In this document: positions 33,726 to 45,331 of the stretch, in pieces
How the letters are laid out: every line of letters starts with the position of its first letter
Position numbering within the stretch: position 1 is the first letter of the stretch
From: an uncultured Bacteroidia bacterium
GTDB lineage: Bacteria > Bacteroidota > Bacteroidia > Bacteroidales > UBA932
Direction: 5' to 3'
Assembly: GCA_902768665.1 (NCBI GenBank)
Contig: CACXMA010000009.1
Location: 75,879 to 139,878 of the forward strand
Length of the DNA stretch: 64,000 bases
The notes under the pieces: model-generated
What the model was told of the DNA's origin: nothing
Seen by the model: only the letters and a program-made list of their open reading frames with translations
Database searches by the model: none
Program-made: the position numbers and the translations under genes

Positions 33726-34759
33726 ACAACCGCAAACTCCTTGTCGGCATCACCCAGGGTGACGGCAACGGCATCGGATACGAAGTCATCATCAAGTCCC
33801 TCGCGGACAGCCGCATCCTCGAATCCTTCACGCCCGTGATCTACGGTTCGTCGAAGCTCTTCGGTTTCTACCGCAAGCAGATCCACGACCTGGAGCCCAT
33901 GGACACGAACGTCATCAGCTCCGCCCGCGACGCCCGGGAAAAACGCGTCAACATCGTCAACTGCCTGCCGGACAACGTCTTCGTCGAGCCGGGAAAGTCC
34001 ACCCCCGACGCCGCCAAATCGGCCATCAAGTCCCTTGAAGCCGCCGTCCGTGACCTCAAGGCCGGGCTGATCGACGTCCTCGTAACCGCCCCGATCAACA
34101 AACGCGCGATGGCCGCTGAAGGCTTCGGCTACACGGGACATACGGAGTACCTCGAGCATGAGTTCGGGGACAAGGAGGGCGCCATGATCATGGTCAGCGA
34201 CACCCTCAAGATCGGCATCGTAACGGGACACATTCCCCTCAAGGACGTCTGCCGCACCCTCACCACCGAGCGCATCCTCGCCAAGCTCCGGCTGATGGAC
34301 CAGTCCCTCCGCCGCGACTTCAGCATCCGCTCTCCCCGCATCGCCGTCCTCGGCCTCAACCCTCACTGCGGCGACGGCGGCCTCCTCGGCGACGAAGAGC
34401 AGAACATCATCCTCCCCGCCATCGAGCAGGCGACCGCCGAGGGCATCCTCGCCTTCGGTCCCTACTCCCCCGACGGCTATTTCGGTCTCGGCAACTACCA
34501 CCGTTTCGACGCCACGCTGGCGATGTACCACGACCAGGGCCTGGCTCCGTTCAAGGCCCTCGTCTTCGAGAACGGCGTCAATTTCACCGCCGGACTGCCC
34601 ATCGTCCGCACCTCCCCCGACCACGGCACAGCCTACGCGCTCGCCGGCCGCGACGAAGCGGATCCGCACTCGATGATGAGCGCCATCTACAAGGCCATCG
34701 ACATCTACCGCAACCGCATCGCCTACGACAATCTCATGGAAGGCCGCCTGGAGCAATAA
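33722..34759 (+). CDS. pdxA: 4-hydroxythreonine-4-phosphate dehydrogenase
   Basis: A 345-residue PdxA. ITQGDGNGIGYEVI, the PINKRAM segment, the GHTEYLEHEF metal His, and late GLAPFKAL plus GLPIVRTSPDHGTAYALAG are diagnostic. It oxidises 4-phosphohydroxy-L-threonine in pyridoxal phosphate synthesis (DXP-dependent route). The ATG at 33722 overlaps the rnhA stop. Confidence 0.96.
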   Translation: MNNRKLLVGITQGDGNGIGYEVIIKSLADSRILESFTPVIYGSSKLFGFYRKQIHDLEPMDTNVISSARDAREKRVNIVNCLPDNVFVEPGKSTPDAAKSAIKSLEAAVRDLKAGLIDVLVTAPINKRAMAAEGFGYTGHTEYLEHEFGDKEGAMIMVSDTLKIGIVTGHIPLKDVCRTLTTERILAKLRLMDQSLRRDFSIRSPRIAVLGLNPHCGDGGLLGDEEQNIILPAIEQATAEGILAFGPYSPDGYFGLGNYHRFDATLAMYHDQGLAPFKALVFENGVNFTAGLPIVRTSPDHGTAYALAGRDEADPHSMMSAIYKAIDIYRNRIAYDNLMEGRLEQ

Positions 34760-34809
34760 TCTCCACCGACGACCCCACAAACGTTATCTTGCGTATAATT
34801 TAGATTCGT

Positions 34810-36962
<2,153 letters not shown>

Positions 36963-36963
<1 letters not shown>

Positions 36964-37499
36964 TGAAACAATTCCTGAAAAAGCTATACAGCAAGCTCCT
37001 GAGCCCTTTTGACCGCCATCGCCATGACGGGAAGGCCGCCCGGCAGATTCCCAACGACGACTTCTTCCCCGACGTAGTCGCCATCCTCAACGAGGGCAAA
37101 CGGGTAACCATTCCCGTCAAGGGTTTCAGCATGCTGCCCTTCATCCGCGGCATCCGCGACCTTGTCGTGCTGGAAAAGCGCGGAACCTATGTTCCCTACG
37201 ACATCGTCCTTTTCCGCCACGGCGGTCGCTACGTACTCCACCGCATCCTGACGGTGGACGGCGACCGCGTAGAAATCCAGGGCGACGGCGTCGTGAAAAA
37301 TACGGAGAAAGTCCATCTGCAAGATATTGCAGGAAAGGTGATTACGATCTTACGTGACGGCAAGACGGCCGTCGATCCCGACAGTCCGAAACAGCTCCGC
37401 CGTGCCCGTCGCTGGCGCCGCATCCGCTGTATCCGCCGGCCCCTTCTGCTCTCTTACCGCTTCGCTCCCTGGAATTACATCTGGCTGCGCCATCAATAG
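36963..37499 (+). CDS. S24/S26 family peptidase (signal-peptidase-like)
   Basis: A 178-residue protein. VKGFSMLPFI carries the putative nucleophile Ser of the S24/S26 (GxSM) motif, and VPYDIVLFRHGGRYVLHRILTVDGD matches the S26 beta-fold; a Lys in VVLEKR could be the dyad base. There is no N-terminal membrane helix, unlike normal LepB, and the protein is shorter. It overlaps recG by one base and faces the ABC/PqqD pair. In some Bacteroidales such peptidases stand near PqqD and ABC genes, suggesting peptide maturation. Confidence 0.75.
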
Positions 37500-37526
37500 A
37501 CGCCGGACCGGGAGAGAGACCGGCCG

Positions 37527-39176
37527 TCAGGCCTTATTTCGCTCAAGGTGGTAGATCGTGTCGCAGTAGGCGGCGATCTTCTCGCGATGGGTGATGAAGA
37601 TCATCGTCTTGTCAGCGACGGCCGGGGAGGCGGTCAGATTCTCCAGCAGTTTCTCTTCCGTGGCGGGATCCAGCGAGGAACTGAACTCGTCAAGCAGCAG
37701 GATGCTGCCCGGACGAAGCAGGGCGCGGGCGATAGCGATGCGCTGGGCCTGGCCCTCGCTGAGGCCGGTTCCGCCCTCGCCGCAGACGGTGTCGACACCA
37801 TCCGGAAGCGCATAGACGAAGTCCGCCATGGCGACGTTGAGGGCCGTCCGAATTTGCTCTTCCGAGGCGTCCGGGTTGCCCATCAGGAGGTTCTCCAGGA
37901 CGGTGCCGCTGAACAGGGTGTTCCCCTGCGGGACATAGACGAGGTTGCAGCGGGTGCGCGGCGAGGCCTCGTACTGCTTGTCGCCACTATATAAGGTTAT
38001 CTTCCCCTCTTCGGGCCGCAGCAGGGCCAGCATTAGACGGATGAGGGTGCTCTTGCCGGCGCCCGTCTCGCCGAAGATGGCCGTGCGGGAACCGGGGACG
38101 AAGTCGTGCGAGAAGCCGGCGAGAATCTCGCGTTTGCCGTCGGGATAGCGGAAATGCACATCCTCGACGCGGATGCCGGCGACACCGGGGAGCATCCGGG
38201 GCCTCCCCCGCTCCTCTTTCGGTGCGTTCTCCAGCTCCGTCAGGCGGTCGATGGAAGCCGTCGCGTAAACCAGGCCGGGAATCTGTCGGGTAAGGTTCAC
38301 CGCCGGGCGCTGCACCTGGCTGACCAGCTGGAGGAAAGCGGTCATCATACCGAAGGTCGAACTCCCCTTCCAGATACCCCATACGCCCCAGAGGAAGGCG
38401 GTGATATAGCCGCCGGAGAAGGTCAGGCTGATGATCATGCGGGAAAGGACGTTGAGGCGCGTGCGCACCTCGACCTGGTCCATTTCCACATCCTGCAGCT
38501 CGTCGAGGCGGACCCCCATGATGTTTTCCTGCTCGAGGGACTTGACGACGACGCGGTTGCGAAGGCTCTCCTGAATATGGCTCTGGACCTTGCTCTCCGT
38601 CTCTCGGATGCGCTTGGTGAGATAGCGCAGGCGGCGGAAGAAGACCTTGCTGACGACGATCAGCAGCGGCGTCGCCACCAGCAGCAGCGTCGCCAGCCGC
38701 CAGTCCATCAGCGCGAGGAAAACCGTCGCCGCCGCGAGCTGGAAAAGGGTCGTGACCATCTCCGGCAGATCGTTGCAGATCACGCCGGTCACGGCCGTCA
38801 CATCCGACTCGAGGCGGTTCATCATGTCGCCGGTGTGCATCTTCTCCCGGCCGGCCCAGCGGGCCTGCATCACCTCGGCGTAGATGCGGCTGCGGATGAT
38901 GAAATTCATTTTCGACGAGACGATCGACTGCAGCCAGGCGTTATAACCGGAGACCAGAATCCGCAGCAGCAGGAGTCCGCCCGCCAGGACGGCGGCCAGT
39001 ACGAGATCGCCGGCCAGCACGCCCGTTGCGATATCCACCAGGCGCTTGCAGGCGAAGATGAAAGCGAGATTGAGTCCCACGCCGAGCACGCCGAGGAGCA
39101 CATTGAACCCCAGCTTCCACCGGATACCGGCCGAGTGGCCGTAGAGCCAGCGTGCGTAGCGCAGGATAGCGTGCAT
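37527..39176 (-). CDS. ABC transporter, fused permease and ATPase
   Basis: A 549-residue half-transporter. Six membrane helices fill about residues 20-300; the ATPase has Walker A FGETGAGKSTL, a signature LSEGQAQRIAIARALL and Walker B ILLLDEFSSSLD, with a final His in FITHREK. Exporters of this class move lipids, drugs or peptides as dimers. No C39 peptidase domain is present. It starts three bases after the PqqD-like gene, with which it forms an operon. Confidence 0.93.
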   Translation of the reverse strand: MHAILRYARWLYGHSAGIRWKLGFNVLLGVLGVGLNLAFIFACKRLVDIATGVLAGDLVLAAVLAGGLLLLRILVSGYNAWLQSIVSSKMNFIIRSRIYAEVMQARWAGREKMHTGDMMNRLESDVTAVTGVICNDLPEMVTTLFQLAAATVFLALMDWRLATLLLVATPLLIVVSKVFFRRLRYLTKRIRETESKVQSHIQESLRNRVVVKSLEQENIMGVRLDELQDVEMDQVEVRTRLNVLSRMIISLTFSGGYITAFLWGVWGIWKGSSTFGMMTAFLQLVSQVQRPAVNLTRQIPGLVYATASIDRLTELENAPKEERGRPRMLPGVAGIRVEDVHFRYPDGKREILAGFSHDFVPGSRTAIFGETGAGKSTLIRLMLALLRPEEGKITLYSGDKQYEASPRTRCNLVYVPQGNTLFSGTVLENLLMGNPDASEEQIRTALNVAMADFVYALPDGVDTVCGEGGTGLSEGQAQRIAIARALLRPGSILLLDEFSSSLDPATEEKLLENLTASPAVADKTMIFITHREKIAAYCDTIYHLERNKA

Positions 39177-39179
39177 GGA

Positions 39180-39449
39180 CTAAGCCAGCAGGCCGATTTC
39201 AGCCCACTTCGCAGCGAGTTTCTCACTGTCCGCTAGGGCCGTTTCGCGGTCTACTTCATATTCCTCGGCCAGCAGGTCCGCCATCTGCTCGGGCGTGAAT
39301 TCCCCGGCGCCGGCGAGCTTCCCGAAAAGGTAAGCGGCCGTGTCGTTGAGCGTAATCAGTTTGGCAAAATTGACGTTTCCCGTCCCCTCGCCGGAGACGA
39401 CATGCTGCCCGCAGATGGTCCTGAGCACAAATCCTTCTTTGATTTTCAT
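39180..39449 (-). CDS. PqqD-like peptide-binding protein
   Basis: An 89-residue protein resembling PqqD: GFVLRTICGQHVVSGEG, then ITLNDTAAYLFGKL and a helical FTPEQMADLLAEEYEVDRE tail. PqqD-like folds are RiPP recognition elements that bind leader peptides and hand them to modifying enzymes. Here it is followed by an ABC transporter, but no modification enzyme and no clear precursor gene are seen. The ATG at 39449 follows a TATCTTTG box; longer starts would overlap it. Confidence 0.8.
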   Translation of the reverse strand: MKIKEGFVLRTICGQHVVSGEGTGNVNFAKLITLNDTAAYLFGKLAGAGEFTPEQMADLLAEEYEVDRETALADSEKLAAKWAEIGLLA

Positions 39450-39469
39450 TTCCGTGTCGTGTATTTTTG

Positions 39470-39505
39470 CAAAGATACAAATTCTCCGGATTATTTGTAT
39501 CTTTG
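39470..39505. promoter_or_regulatory. Back-to-back promoters forming a palindrome
   Basis: CAAAGATA (39470-39477) is the minus-strand -7 box for pqqD-like/ABC, and TATCTTTG (39498-39505) the plus-strand box for the S9 peptidase. Together with flanks they make an inverted repeat (GCAAAGATACAAAT / ATTTGTATCTTTGC) with a short centre, so one protein or polymerase could affect both. Confidence 0.75.
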
Positions 39506-39537
39506 CGAACCGCACTACGAAGAAAAACACCTTCTCT

Positions 39538-41802
39538 ATGAAATCTCTCAAGTATTTCGCCATGACAGCCGTTACGCTGGCCGCACTGGCCGCCTGCAAA
39601 CAGGCCCCGCAGGAAAGCGGGGAAGACGCCGCCTATATCGGTCCTTCCGAGATCACCGTCACGGACGGACACATGACCCCCGAAGTGCTCCTTTCCCTGG
39701 GCCGCCTCAGCGATCCGCAGCTTTCCCCCGACGGGAAATGGATCCTCTACGGCGTCAGCTATACCGACATCGCCGAGAACCGCAGCTGCCGCAACCTCTT
39801 CGTCCAGGAGGTCCTTCCCGGCGGCGCCGGTGACAAGATCCAGCTTACCCGCGACGGCAAATCCATCTCCTGCGCACGCTGGAGCCCGGACGGCAGCGCC
39901 ATCTACTTCCTCCAGGGCGGGCAGCTCTACAAAGCGCCCTTCACGGACGGCAGCCTCGGCGAGCGCGAATGCCTGAGCCAGGTGGAAGCCGGCATCGACG
40001 AATTCGCGCTCTCCCCCGACGGCAGCCAGATCCTCTATGTCAGCCAGGTCCACAGCGCCGTCGAAGTCCCCTCCGACACCGACCCGGCCCTCGACAAGGC
40101 CCGCGCCTATGCCACCGAGGACCTGATGTACCGCCACTGGGACCACTGGGTGGAGACCATCAGCCACTCCTTCATCGCCCCGCTCGGCAACGGAAAGGTC
40201 ACCGCGGAGAATTCCCTCGACCTGCTCGGCCCCGACGAGAAGTTCTTCGAGCTTCCGAACGGTCCTTTCGGCGGCATCGAACAGCTTGCCTGGAGCCCCG
40301 ACGGCCGCTTCGTCGCCTATTCCTGCAAGAAACTCAGCGGCACGCAGTATGCCTTCTCGACCAATACCTGCATCTACCTTTATAATATTGTCACCGGGGA
40401 GACCACGGCCGTCACCACCCGGGGCGGTTACGACACGACCCCCATGTGGAGCCCCGACGGAAAGCACCTCGCCTGGCTCTCCATGCCCCGCGACGGCTAT
40501 GAGGCCGATCAGGTGTTCTTGATGTGCGCGGACGTTATCGCCCCGCAGGAGGGTGAAGGCCAGAGCGCCAACCCTGCCGTCGGGAACATCCGCAACCTCA
40601 CCGCCGGCTTCAAGTACAATGTCGACGGCGCCGTCTGGATGGGCGACAGCCGCGGCTTCTATTTCTCCTCCCTGACCGAAGGCCTCGGCGCCATCTACCG
40701 CATCGCGGTGAGCGGCGAGGGTCTTGAGCGCATCACCCCCGAGGACGCCTGGTACGACTTCCACTGCCCGTTCGGCGAGACGCAGGACGGCATGCTCCTG
40801 ACAAGCTATGCCTCCATGGAGTTCCCGACCGAGCTGGTCGCCGTGGCGGTCCCCAGCCGGCCCGGCAGCCGCATGGAAGGCCTGACGGTCCGTCTCAGTC
40901 ACGAGAACGACCGCATCCTCTCGCAGCTGACCCCGCACAAGACCGAGGCCCGCTGGATTGACACCGTCGACGGGCAGAAGATGCTCACCTGGGTGCTCCT
41001 GCCCCCGGACTTCGACCCGTCCAAGACCTACCCCGCCATCGAGATCTGCCTCGGCGGCCCCCAGGGAACGCTTTCCCAGGAATGGTCCTACCGCTGGAAC
41101 TACCTGCTGATGTGCCACCAGGGCTATGTCGTCGTCCTCCCCAACCGCCGCGGCACGACCGCCTTCGGCCAGAGCTGGTGCGAGCAGATTTCCGGCGACT
41201 ACATCGGCCTCAACATGCAGGACTACCTCAGCGCGGCCCGCATGATCAAGAAGGAGCCCTACATCGGTAAGATCGCTGCCTGCGGCGCCTCCTACGGCGG
41301 CTACAGCGTCTACTACCTCGCCGGCATCCACGGCGACACCTACGACTGCTTCATCGCCCACGCCGGCATCTTCAACGAGGAGCACATGTACATGACCACC
41401 GAGGAAATGTGGTTCCCGAACTGGGACAACGGCGGCATTCCGCACGAATACGCCTACGAGGAAGGCCAGGTCGGCCCCGCCGGCGACGGCATCACCTTCG
41501 GCGGCATCCAGCAGGCCGGTTCCCCGTGGTCAAATGCGCCCAAGGCGAAACGCCACTACGACAACTCCCCGCACAAGCTCGTGCAGAAATGGCACACCCC
41601 GATCCTCTGCATCCACGGCGGCAGCGACTTCCGCGTCCCCGTGGACGAGGGCATGGCCGCCTTCAACGCAGCCCGGATGATGGGCGTCCCCGCCAAACTC
41701 ATCGTCTTCCCCGACGAGAACCACTGGATCCTGCAGCCGCAGAACGCCCTTTACTGGCACCGCAGCTACTTCGAGTGGCTCGACCGCTGGACCAAAGAAT
41801 AA
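39538..41802 (+). CDS. S9 family prolyl oligopeptidase-like lipoprotein
   Basis: A 754-residue exported lipoprotein (signal ending ALAAC). The first half is a WD40-like beta-propeller (several PDGKWILY/SPDGRFVAY-type blades); the second is an alpha/beta hydrolase with catalytic triad Ser585 in GASYGGY, Asp697 in HGGSDFRVP and His729 in DENHWI. This is the dipeptidyl-peptidase/acylaminoacyl-peptidase group that trims peptides in the periplasm. It is divergent from the PqqD-like gene. Confidence 0.93.
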   Translation: MKSLKYFAMTAVTLAALAACKQAPQESGEDAAYIGPSEITVTDGHMTPEVLLSLGRLSDPQLSPDGKWILYGVSYTDIAENRSCRNLFVQEVLPGGAGDKIQLTRDGKSISCARWSPDGSAIYFLQGGQLYKAPFTDGSLGERECLSQVEAGIDEFALSPDGSQILYVSQVHSAVEVPSDTDPALDKARAYATEDLMYRHWDHWVETISHSFIAPLGNGKVTAENSLDLLGPDEKFFELPNGPFGGIEQLAWSPDGRFVAYSCKKLSGTQYAFSTNTCIYLYNIVTGETTAVTTRGGYDTTPMWSPDGKHLAWLSMPRDGYEADQVFLMCADVIAPQEGEGQSANPAVGNIRNLTAGFKYNVDGAVWMGDSRGFYFSSLTEGLGAIYRIAVSGEGLERITPEDAWYDFHCPFGETQDGMLLTSYASMEFPTELVAVAVPSRPGSRMEGLTVRLSHENDRILSQLTPHKTEARWIDTVDGQKMLTWVLLPPDFDPSKTYPAIEICLGGPQGTLSQEWSYRWNYLLMCHQGYVVVLPNRRGTTAFGQSWCEQISGDYIGLNMQDYLSAARMIKKEPYIGKIAACGASYGGYSVYYLAGIHGDTYDCFIAHAGIFNEEHMYMTTEEMWFPNWDNGGIPHEYAYEEGQVGPAGDGITFGGIQQAGSPWSNAPKAKRHYDNSPHKLVQKWHTPILCIHGGSDFRVPVDEGMAAFNAARMMGVPAKLIVFPDENHWILQPQNALYWHRSYFEWLDRWTKE

Positions 41803-41808
41803 GCGCCT

Positions 41809-42141
41809 ATGTACTACGTAACCAAACGCCTCGAAATATCGGCTGCCCACAGCCTGATGCTCTCCTATGAGAGCAAATGCGAGTCCCTCCACGGCCACAA
41901 CTGGATCGTGATGATCTATTGCCGGAGCGAAAAGCTCAACGCCGACGGAATGGTGACGGACTTCACCCGCATCAAGAAGGACATCGAGGGGGCCCTCGAC
42001 CACAAGAACCTCAACGACGTGCTCCCCGTCAACCCAACGGCCGAAAACATCGCCCGCTGGATCTGCGACCATGTCGAAAACGCCTACAGGGTCGAGGTCT
42101 GGGAGTCCGAGATGAACATGGCCGCCTACGAAAAGGACTGA
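41809..42141 (+). CDS. queD: 6-carboxytetrahydropterin synthase
   Basis: A 110-residue QueD. The zinc histidines and catalytic Cys are in AAHSLML and CESLHGHNW (CxxxHGH), with MVTDFTRIK and LDHKNLND as further marks. It makes 6-carboxy-tetrahydropterin for queuosine synthesis. It overlaps queE by one base. Confidence 0.96.
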   Translation: MYYVTKRLEISAAHSLMLSYESKCESLHGHNWIVMIYCRSEKLNADGMVTDFTRIKKDIEGALDHKNLNDVLPVNPTAENIARWICDHVENAYRVEVWESEMNMAAYEKD

Positions 42142-42785
42142 TGACGAGCTACCGCATCAACGAAATCTTCTACTCCCTCCAGGGAGAAGGCTTCTGGACG
42201 GGGACCCCTGCGGTCTTCGTCCGCTTTTCCGGCTGCAACCTCCGCTGTCCCTTCTGCGACACCGCCCACCAGGCCTTCACCCCTATGTCCGCTGACGACA
42301 TCCTATCCGCCTGTTCCGAAGCATCGGAGGATCATGTGCTCAGCGGGACTACGTTCGCTTCGCTCACTCCGGCCCCTGTCGTGGTCCTGACCGGCGGGGA
42401 ACCGGGGCTGCAGGTGGATGCAGCCCTGATCGAGGCGCTGCATGGGGCCGGCTATCGGGTCCACATCGAGACGAACGGAACGGTCGCGCTGCCCGGTGGC
42501 ATCGACTGGGTGACGCTGAGCCCGAAAGAGGACGTGCCGGGGCTGAAAGGCGAAGGGCGCGTCGTGCTGGAAAAGGCGGATGAAGTCAAAGCGGTCTATG
42601 CCGAGGGCGGGAATCCGGAGCGATGGGCCGCATTCCCGGCACCGTGGCATTTCCTGCAGCCCTGCAACGAGCCGGGCGATCCGGCAAAGAGCCGGCGGAA
42701 CACGGAAGCCACGGTGGAATACATCAAGAGGCACCCTCAGTGGCGCCTCTCTCTGCAGACTCATAAGTATCTCAATATCAGATAG
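42141..42785 (+). CDS. queE: 7-carboxy-7-deazaguanine synthase
   Basis: A 214-residue radical SAM enzyme with SLQGEGFWTG, the cluster motif CNLRCPFC (CxxxCxxC) and VVLTGGEPGLQVD. It converts carboxy-tetrahydropterin to 7-carboxy-7-deazaguanine. The start at 42141 overlaps the queD stop. Its stop abuts that of the next, convergent gene. Confidence 0.96.
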   Translation: MTSYRINEIFYSLQGEGFWTGTPAVFVRFSGCNLRCPFCDTAHQAFTPMSADDILSACSEASEDHVLSGTTFASLTPAPVVVLTGGEPGLQVDAALIEALHGAGYRVHIETNGTVALPGGIDWVTLSPKEDVPGLKGEGRVVLEKADEVKAVYAEGGNPERWAAFPAPWHFLQPCNEPGDPAKSRRNTEATVEYIKRHPQWRLSLQTHKYLNIR

Positions 42786-43547
42786 CTACTTCAGCGTATT
42801 GAACAGACGGCGAAGGGACTTGCTCGCATCAAGCTGGTAGGAAGCGTCTGCGCGGTCGAGCCACTTGTAGGCAAGGGCCTTGTCGCCGAGCAGCCAACTG
42901 GCGATGGCCGTGTCGTAACAGGCGGCGGCGCGGCGGATATTGTTCCGGGTATCCCCTGCTATCTCCATCCACACTTTCATGGCATCGGCCCAGCGGTCCA
43001 CCTCGACGTAATCCATCGCCTTGTCCCAGCGGCTGGCCGCCTCGAAATAAAGCACTTCCAGCGACACCATCACCCAGTCCGGGGCGAATTCATCGCCGAT
43101 GCGGGACTCGCCGGCGAACTTCTTCACCTCATCCGAGCCGCTCATCGAGTCGAGAACATACACGTTGTAGGCGGCCTGATGCCCCTGCTCGGGCGTATCA
43201 ACCAGGAAAACGACGTCATCTCCCGTACCCACGACCATGCGGATCAGCGTATCGCGCTGGGTATAATCGCCGGCAGGGTCCTTGTCGAGCCGGTACAGGG
43301 CGACCTTTTCCTCGCCGTCGAAATACTGGTTCTCGAGATTCCGGGCGAGAAATATCGCCTGCCGCGAAGAAGCCGTTTCCGTCAGGGAGTCGGGATCGGA
43401 AAGGTAGACGACGGACATGGTCCGCTTGGTCAGGTCGATTCCGGCACGGGAAGGCTGCCTGACCTGCATATACTTGGTATAGGTCTGGGGGCCGCAGGCC
43501 GCCAGAAGGAGCCCGGCAAGGGCTGTGAGGAGAATGATTCTTTTCAT
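42786..43547 (-). CDS. Putative lipoprotein, DUF6340-like
   Basis: A 253-residue lipoprotein (signal ending LLLAAC). The order of features, with a TMSVVYLSDPDSL segment, a variable middle and C-terminal TPR-like helices (DRWADAMKVWMEI, RAAACYDTAIASWLLGDKALAYKWLDRA), resembles the Bacteroidetes family DUF6340. Function unknown. It follows rimO after 12 bases on the same strand. Confidence 0.6.
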   Translation of the reverse strand: MKRIILLTALAGLLLAACGPQTYTKYMQVRQPSRAGIDLTKRTMSVVYLSDPDSLTETASSRQAIFLARNLENQYFDGEEKVALYRLDKDPAGDYTQRDTLIRMVVGTGDDVVFLVDTPEQGHQAAYNVYVLDSMSGSDEVKKFAGESRIGDEFAPDWVMVSLEVLYFEAASRWDKAMDYVEVDRWADAMKVWMEIAGDTRNNIRRAAACYDTAIASWLLGDKALAYKWLDRADASYQLDASKSLRRLFNTLK

Positions 43548-43559
43548 TGCTTCCGTGTT

Positions 43560-44885
43560 TTATTCATCCAGGCCGATCGGATCGGCCGTCAGGTCGTATG
43601 CATCGGCGGCGACGATCCTCACCTTGAGGAACGTACCGACGAGGGAATGCGGCTCAATGCCGCCGAGGGCACCGGCATCGTAGCGGACGAGAATCTCCCC
43701 GTCCACTTCCGGGCTCTCGAACTCGCTCCGGCAGACGAGCACGCCGTCCGTGAAGCTGTCCACGAGGACGCGGACCTCCGTACCGACACGGGCTTCGTTG
43801 CACGAGCGGGAAATCTCCTGCTGGAGCAGCATCAGCTTGTCCAGGCGGTTGCGCTTGGTCCGGGGCGAAATCCTGTCCTCGAGGTGCTCAGCGCCCCAGG
43901 TCCCTTCCTCCTCGGAGTAGGTGAAGGCGCCCATGCGCTCGAAGCGGGCCTCGCGGACAAAGTCCATCAGCTCGAGGAAATCCTTGGGATTCTCGCCGGG
44001 ATGGCCGACGATAAGGGTCGTCCGAAGCGCCACGCCGGTCACTTTTTCCCGCATCCGGCGGATCAGGTCGCGGGTCCATGCACCGTCGGCGCCGCGGCGC
44101 ATCTTCGACAGTACATTGTCGGCGATATGCTGCAGCGGAATGTCCATGTAGCGGCAGACCTTGGGATTGGCCGCCATTTCCTCGAGGACATCCTCCGGGA
44201 AGTCCGCGGGATAGGAATAGTGGATCCGCAGCCACTCGATGCCCTCCACGGCGGAAAGGCGCCGCAGCAGCTCCGCCAGGGCGCGCCTCTTATAGAGGTC
44301 CAGCCCGTAAAAGGTCGTATCCTGGGCGATGATGACGAGCTCGCGAACGCCCGCTGCGGCGAGGGCTTCCGCCTCCTCTACGAGCGTTTCCATGGGCACG
44401 GAACGGTGCCGGCCGCGGATCAGCGGGATGGCGCAGTAGGAGCAGTGCCGGTCGCAGCCTTCCGAAATCTTGAGGAAGGCATAGGGCAGCCCCGGACGGG
44501 TCAGCACGCGGCGCGGATCCGGCGTCGGCTCGCTGCCGAGCGCGCGGATAACGGGCGCAAGGTCCCGGGCGCCGAACCAGCCGTCCACTTCCGGAATCAG
44601 GTCCGGCAGCTCCCGGCCGTAGCGCTCGGACAGGCAGCCGAACACGAGCAGCTTCCCGTACCGTCCCTCCTTTTTGGCCGCCACGGCCGCGAGGATGGCG
44701 TTCACCGACTCTTCCTTGGCGTCGCCGATAAAGCCGCAGGTATTGATGAGAAGGACATCCACCACCCTGTCACGCTCCTCCCCTTCCGGAACGATTTCAT
44801 ACGCGTTCCGGACCTGGTAGAGAAGGTGCTCGGTGTCGACGGTGTTCTTCGAGCAGCCGAGGGTGATGACCTGCAGGGTTTTCAT
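43560..44885 (-). CDS. rimO: Ribosomal protein S12 methylthiotransferase
   Basis: A 441-residue RimO. The N-terminal UPF0004 domain has its three cluster Cys (LGCSKN, NTCGF, FGCLSE); the radical SAM motif is CDRHCSYC near residue 146; a TRAM domain ends the protein. It adds a methylthio group to Asp in ribosomal S12. It lies four bases after the DUF5606 gene. Confidence 0.96.
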   Translation of the reverse strand: MKTLQVITLGCSKNTVDTEHLLYQVRNAYEIVPEGEERDRVVDVLLINTCGFIGDAKEESVNAILAAVAAKKEGRYGKLLVFGCLSERYGRELPDLIPEVDGWFGARDLAPVIRALGSEPTPDPRRVLTRPGLPYAFLKISEGCDRHCSYCAIPLIRGRHRSVPMETLVEEAEALAAAGVRELVIIAQDTTFYGLDLYKRRALAELLRRLSAVEGIEWLRIHYSYPADFPEDVLEEMAANPKVCRYMDIPLQHIADNVLSKMRRGADGAWTRDLIRRMREKVTGVALRTTLIVGHPGENPKDFLELMDFVREARFERMGAFTYSEEEGTWGAEHLEDRISPRTKRNRLDKLMLLQQEISRSCNEARVGTEVRVLVDSFTDGVLVCRSEFESPEVDGEILVRYDAGALGGIEPHSLVGTFLKVRIVAADAYDLTADPIGLDE

Positions 44886-44889
44886 GACG

Positions 44890-45330
44890 TTATTCGGCTT
44901 CGGGGGCGTTTGCTTCGGCCTCGCGGTCCTCGTCGGTCATGAAGTCAAAGGAAGCGAAAGCGGCGATGCAGCCGTACCACTCGACGACTTTCTTCATGTG
45001 CGAGACATAGAAGCGGTCGCGGTCGTAGTCCGGAAGGGCCTTCTCGAAAAGGGTCTTCAGCTCGTCGGCGGAGGCTTTCTTCGGATCCGGGGCGGGCTTG
45101 TCGCCGAGGGTCTCCTTCAGCTTGAGGAGGACTTCGCGGAGCTTCACCTCACCCTCGGAGGTATAGATGGAGATGTCCTCAAGGGTCGTGATGCGGCTGT
45201 GGGCGTCGAAGAAGGTGCGCTTGTGGTCCTCGAGGGACTCGGCGATGACACCGCCGCGGGCCTGGGCGATATAGTTGAAAAGGCCGTGATGGCCGGCTAC
45301 GGAAAGGGTTCTTGCAAGATCGGTTTTCAT
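44890..45330 (-). CDS. DUF5606 family protein
   Basis: A 146-residue protein that opens LARTLSVAGHHGLFNYIAQARGGVIAESL, then a LEDISIYTSEGEVKLREVLLKLKE helix region, matching the Bacteroidetes family DUF5606 of unknown function. In related genomes it commonly follows coaE; here the purine phosphorylase half lies between. It starts one base after the fusion gene ends. Confidence 0.8.
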   Translation of the reverse strand: MKTDLARTLSVAGHHGLFNYIAQARGGVIAESLEDHKRTFFDAHSRITTLEDISIYTSEGEVKLREVLLKLKETLGDKPAPDPKKASADELKTLFEKALPDYDRDRFYVSHMKKVVEWYGCIAAFASFDFMTDEDREAEANAPEAE

Positions 45331-45331
45331 A

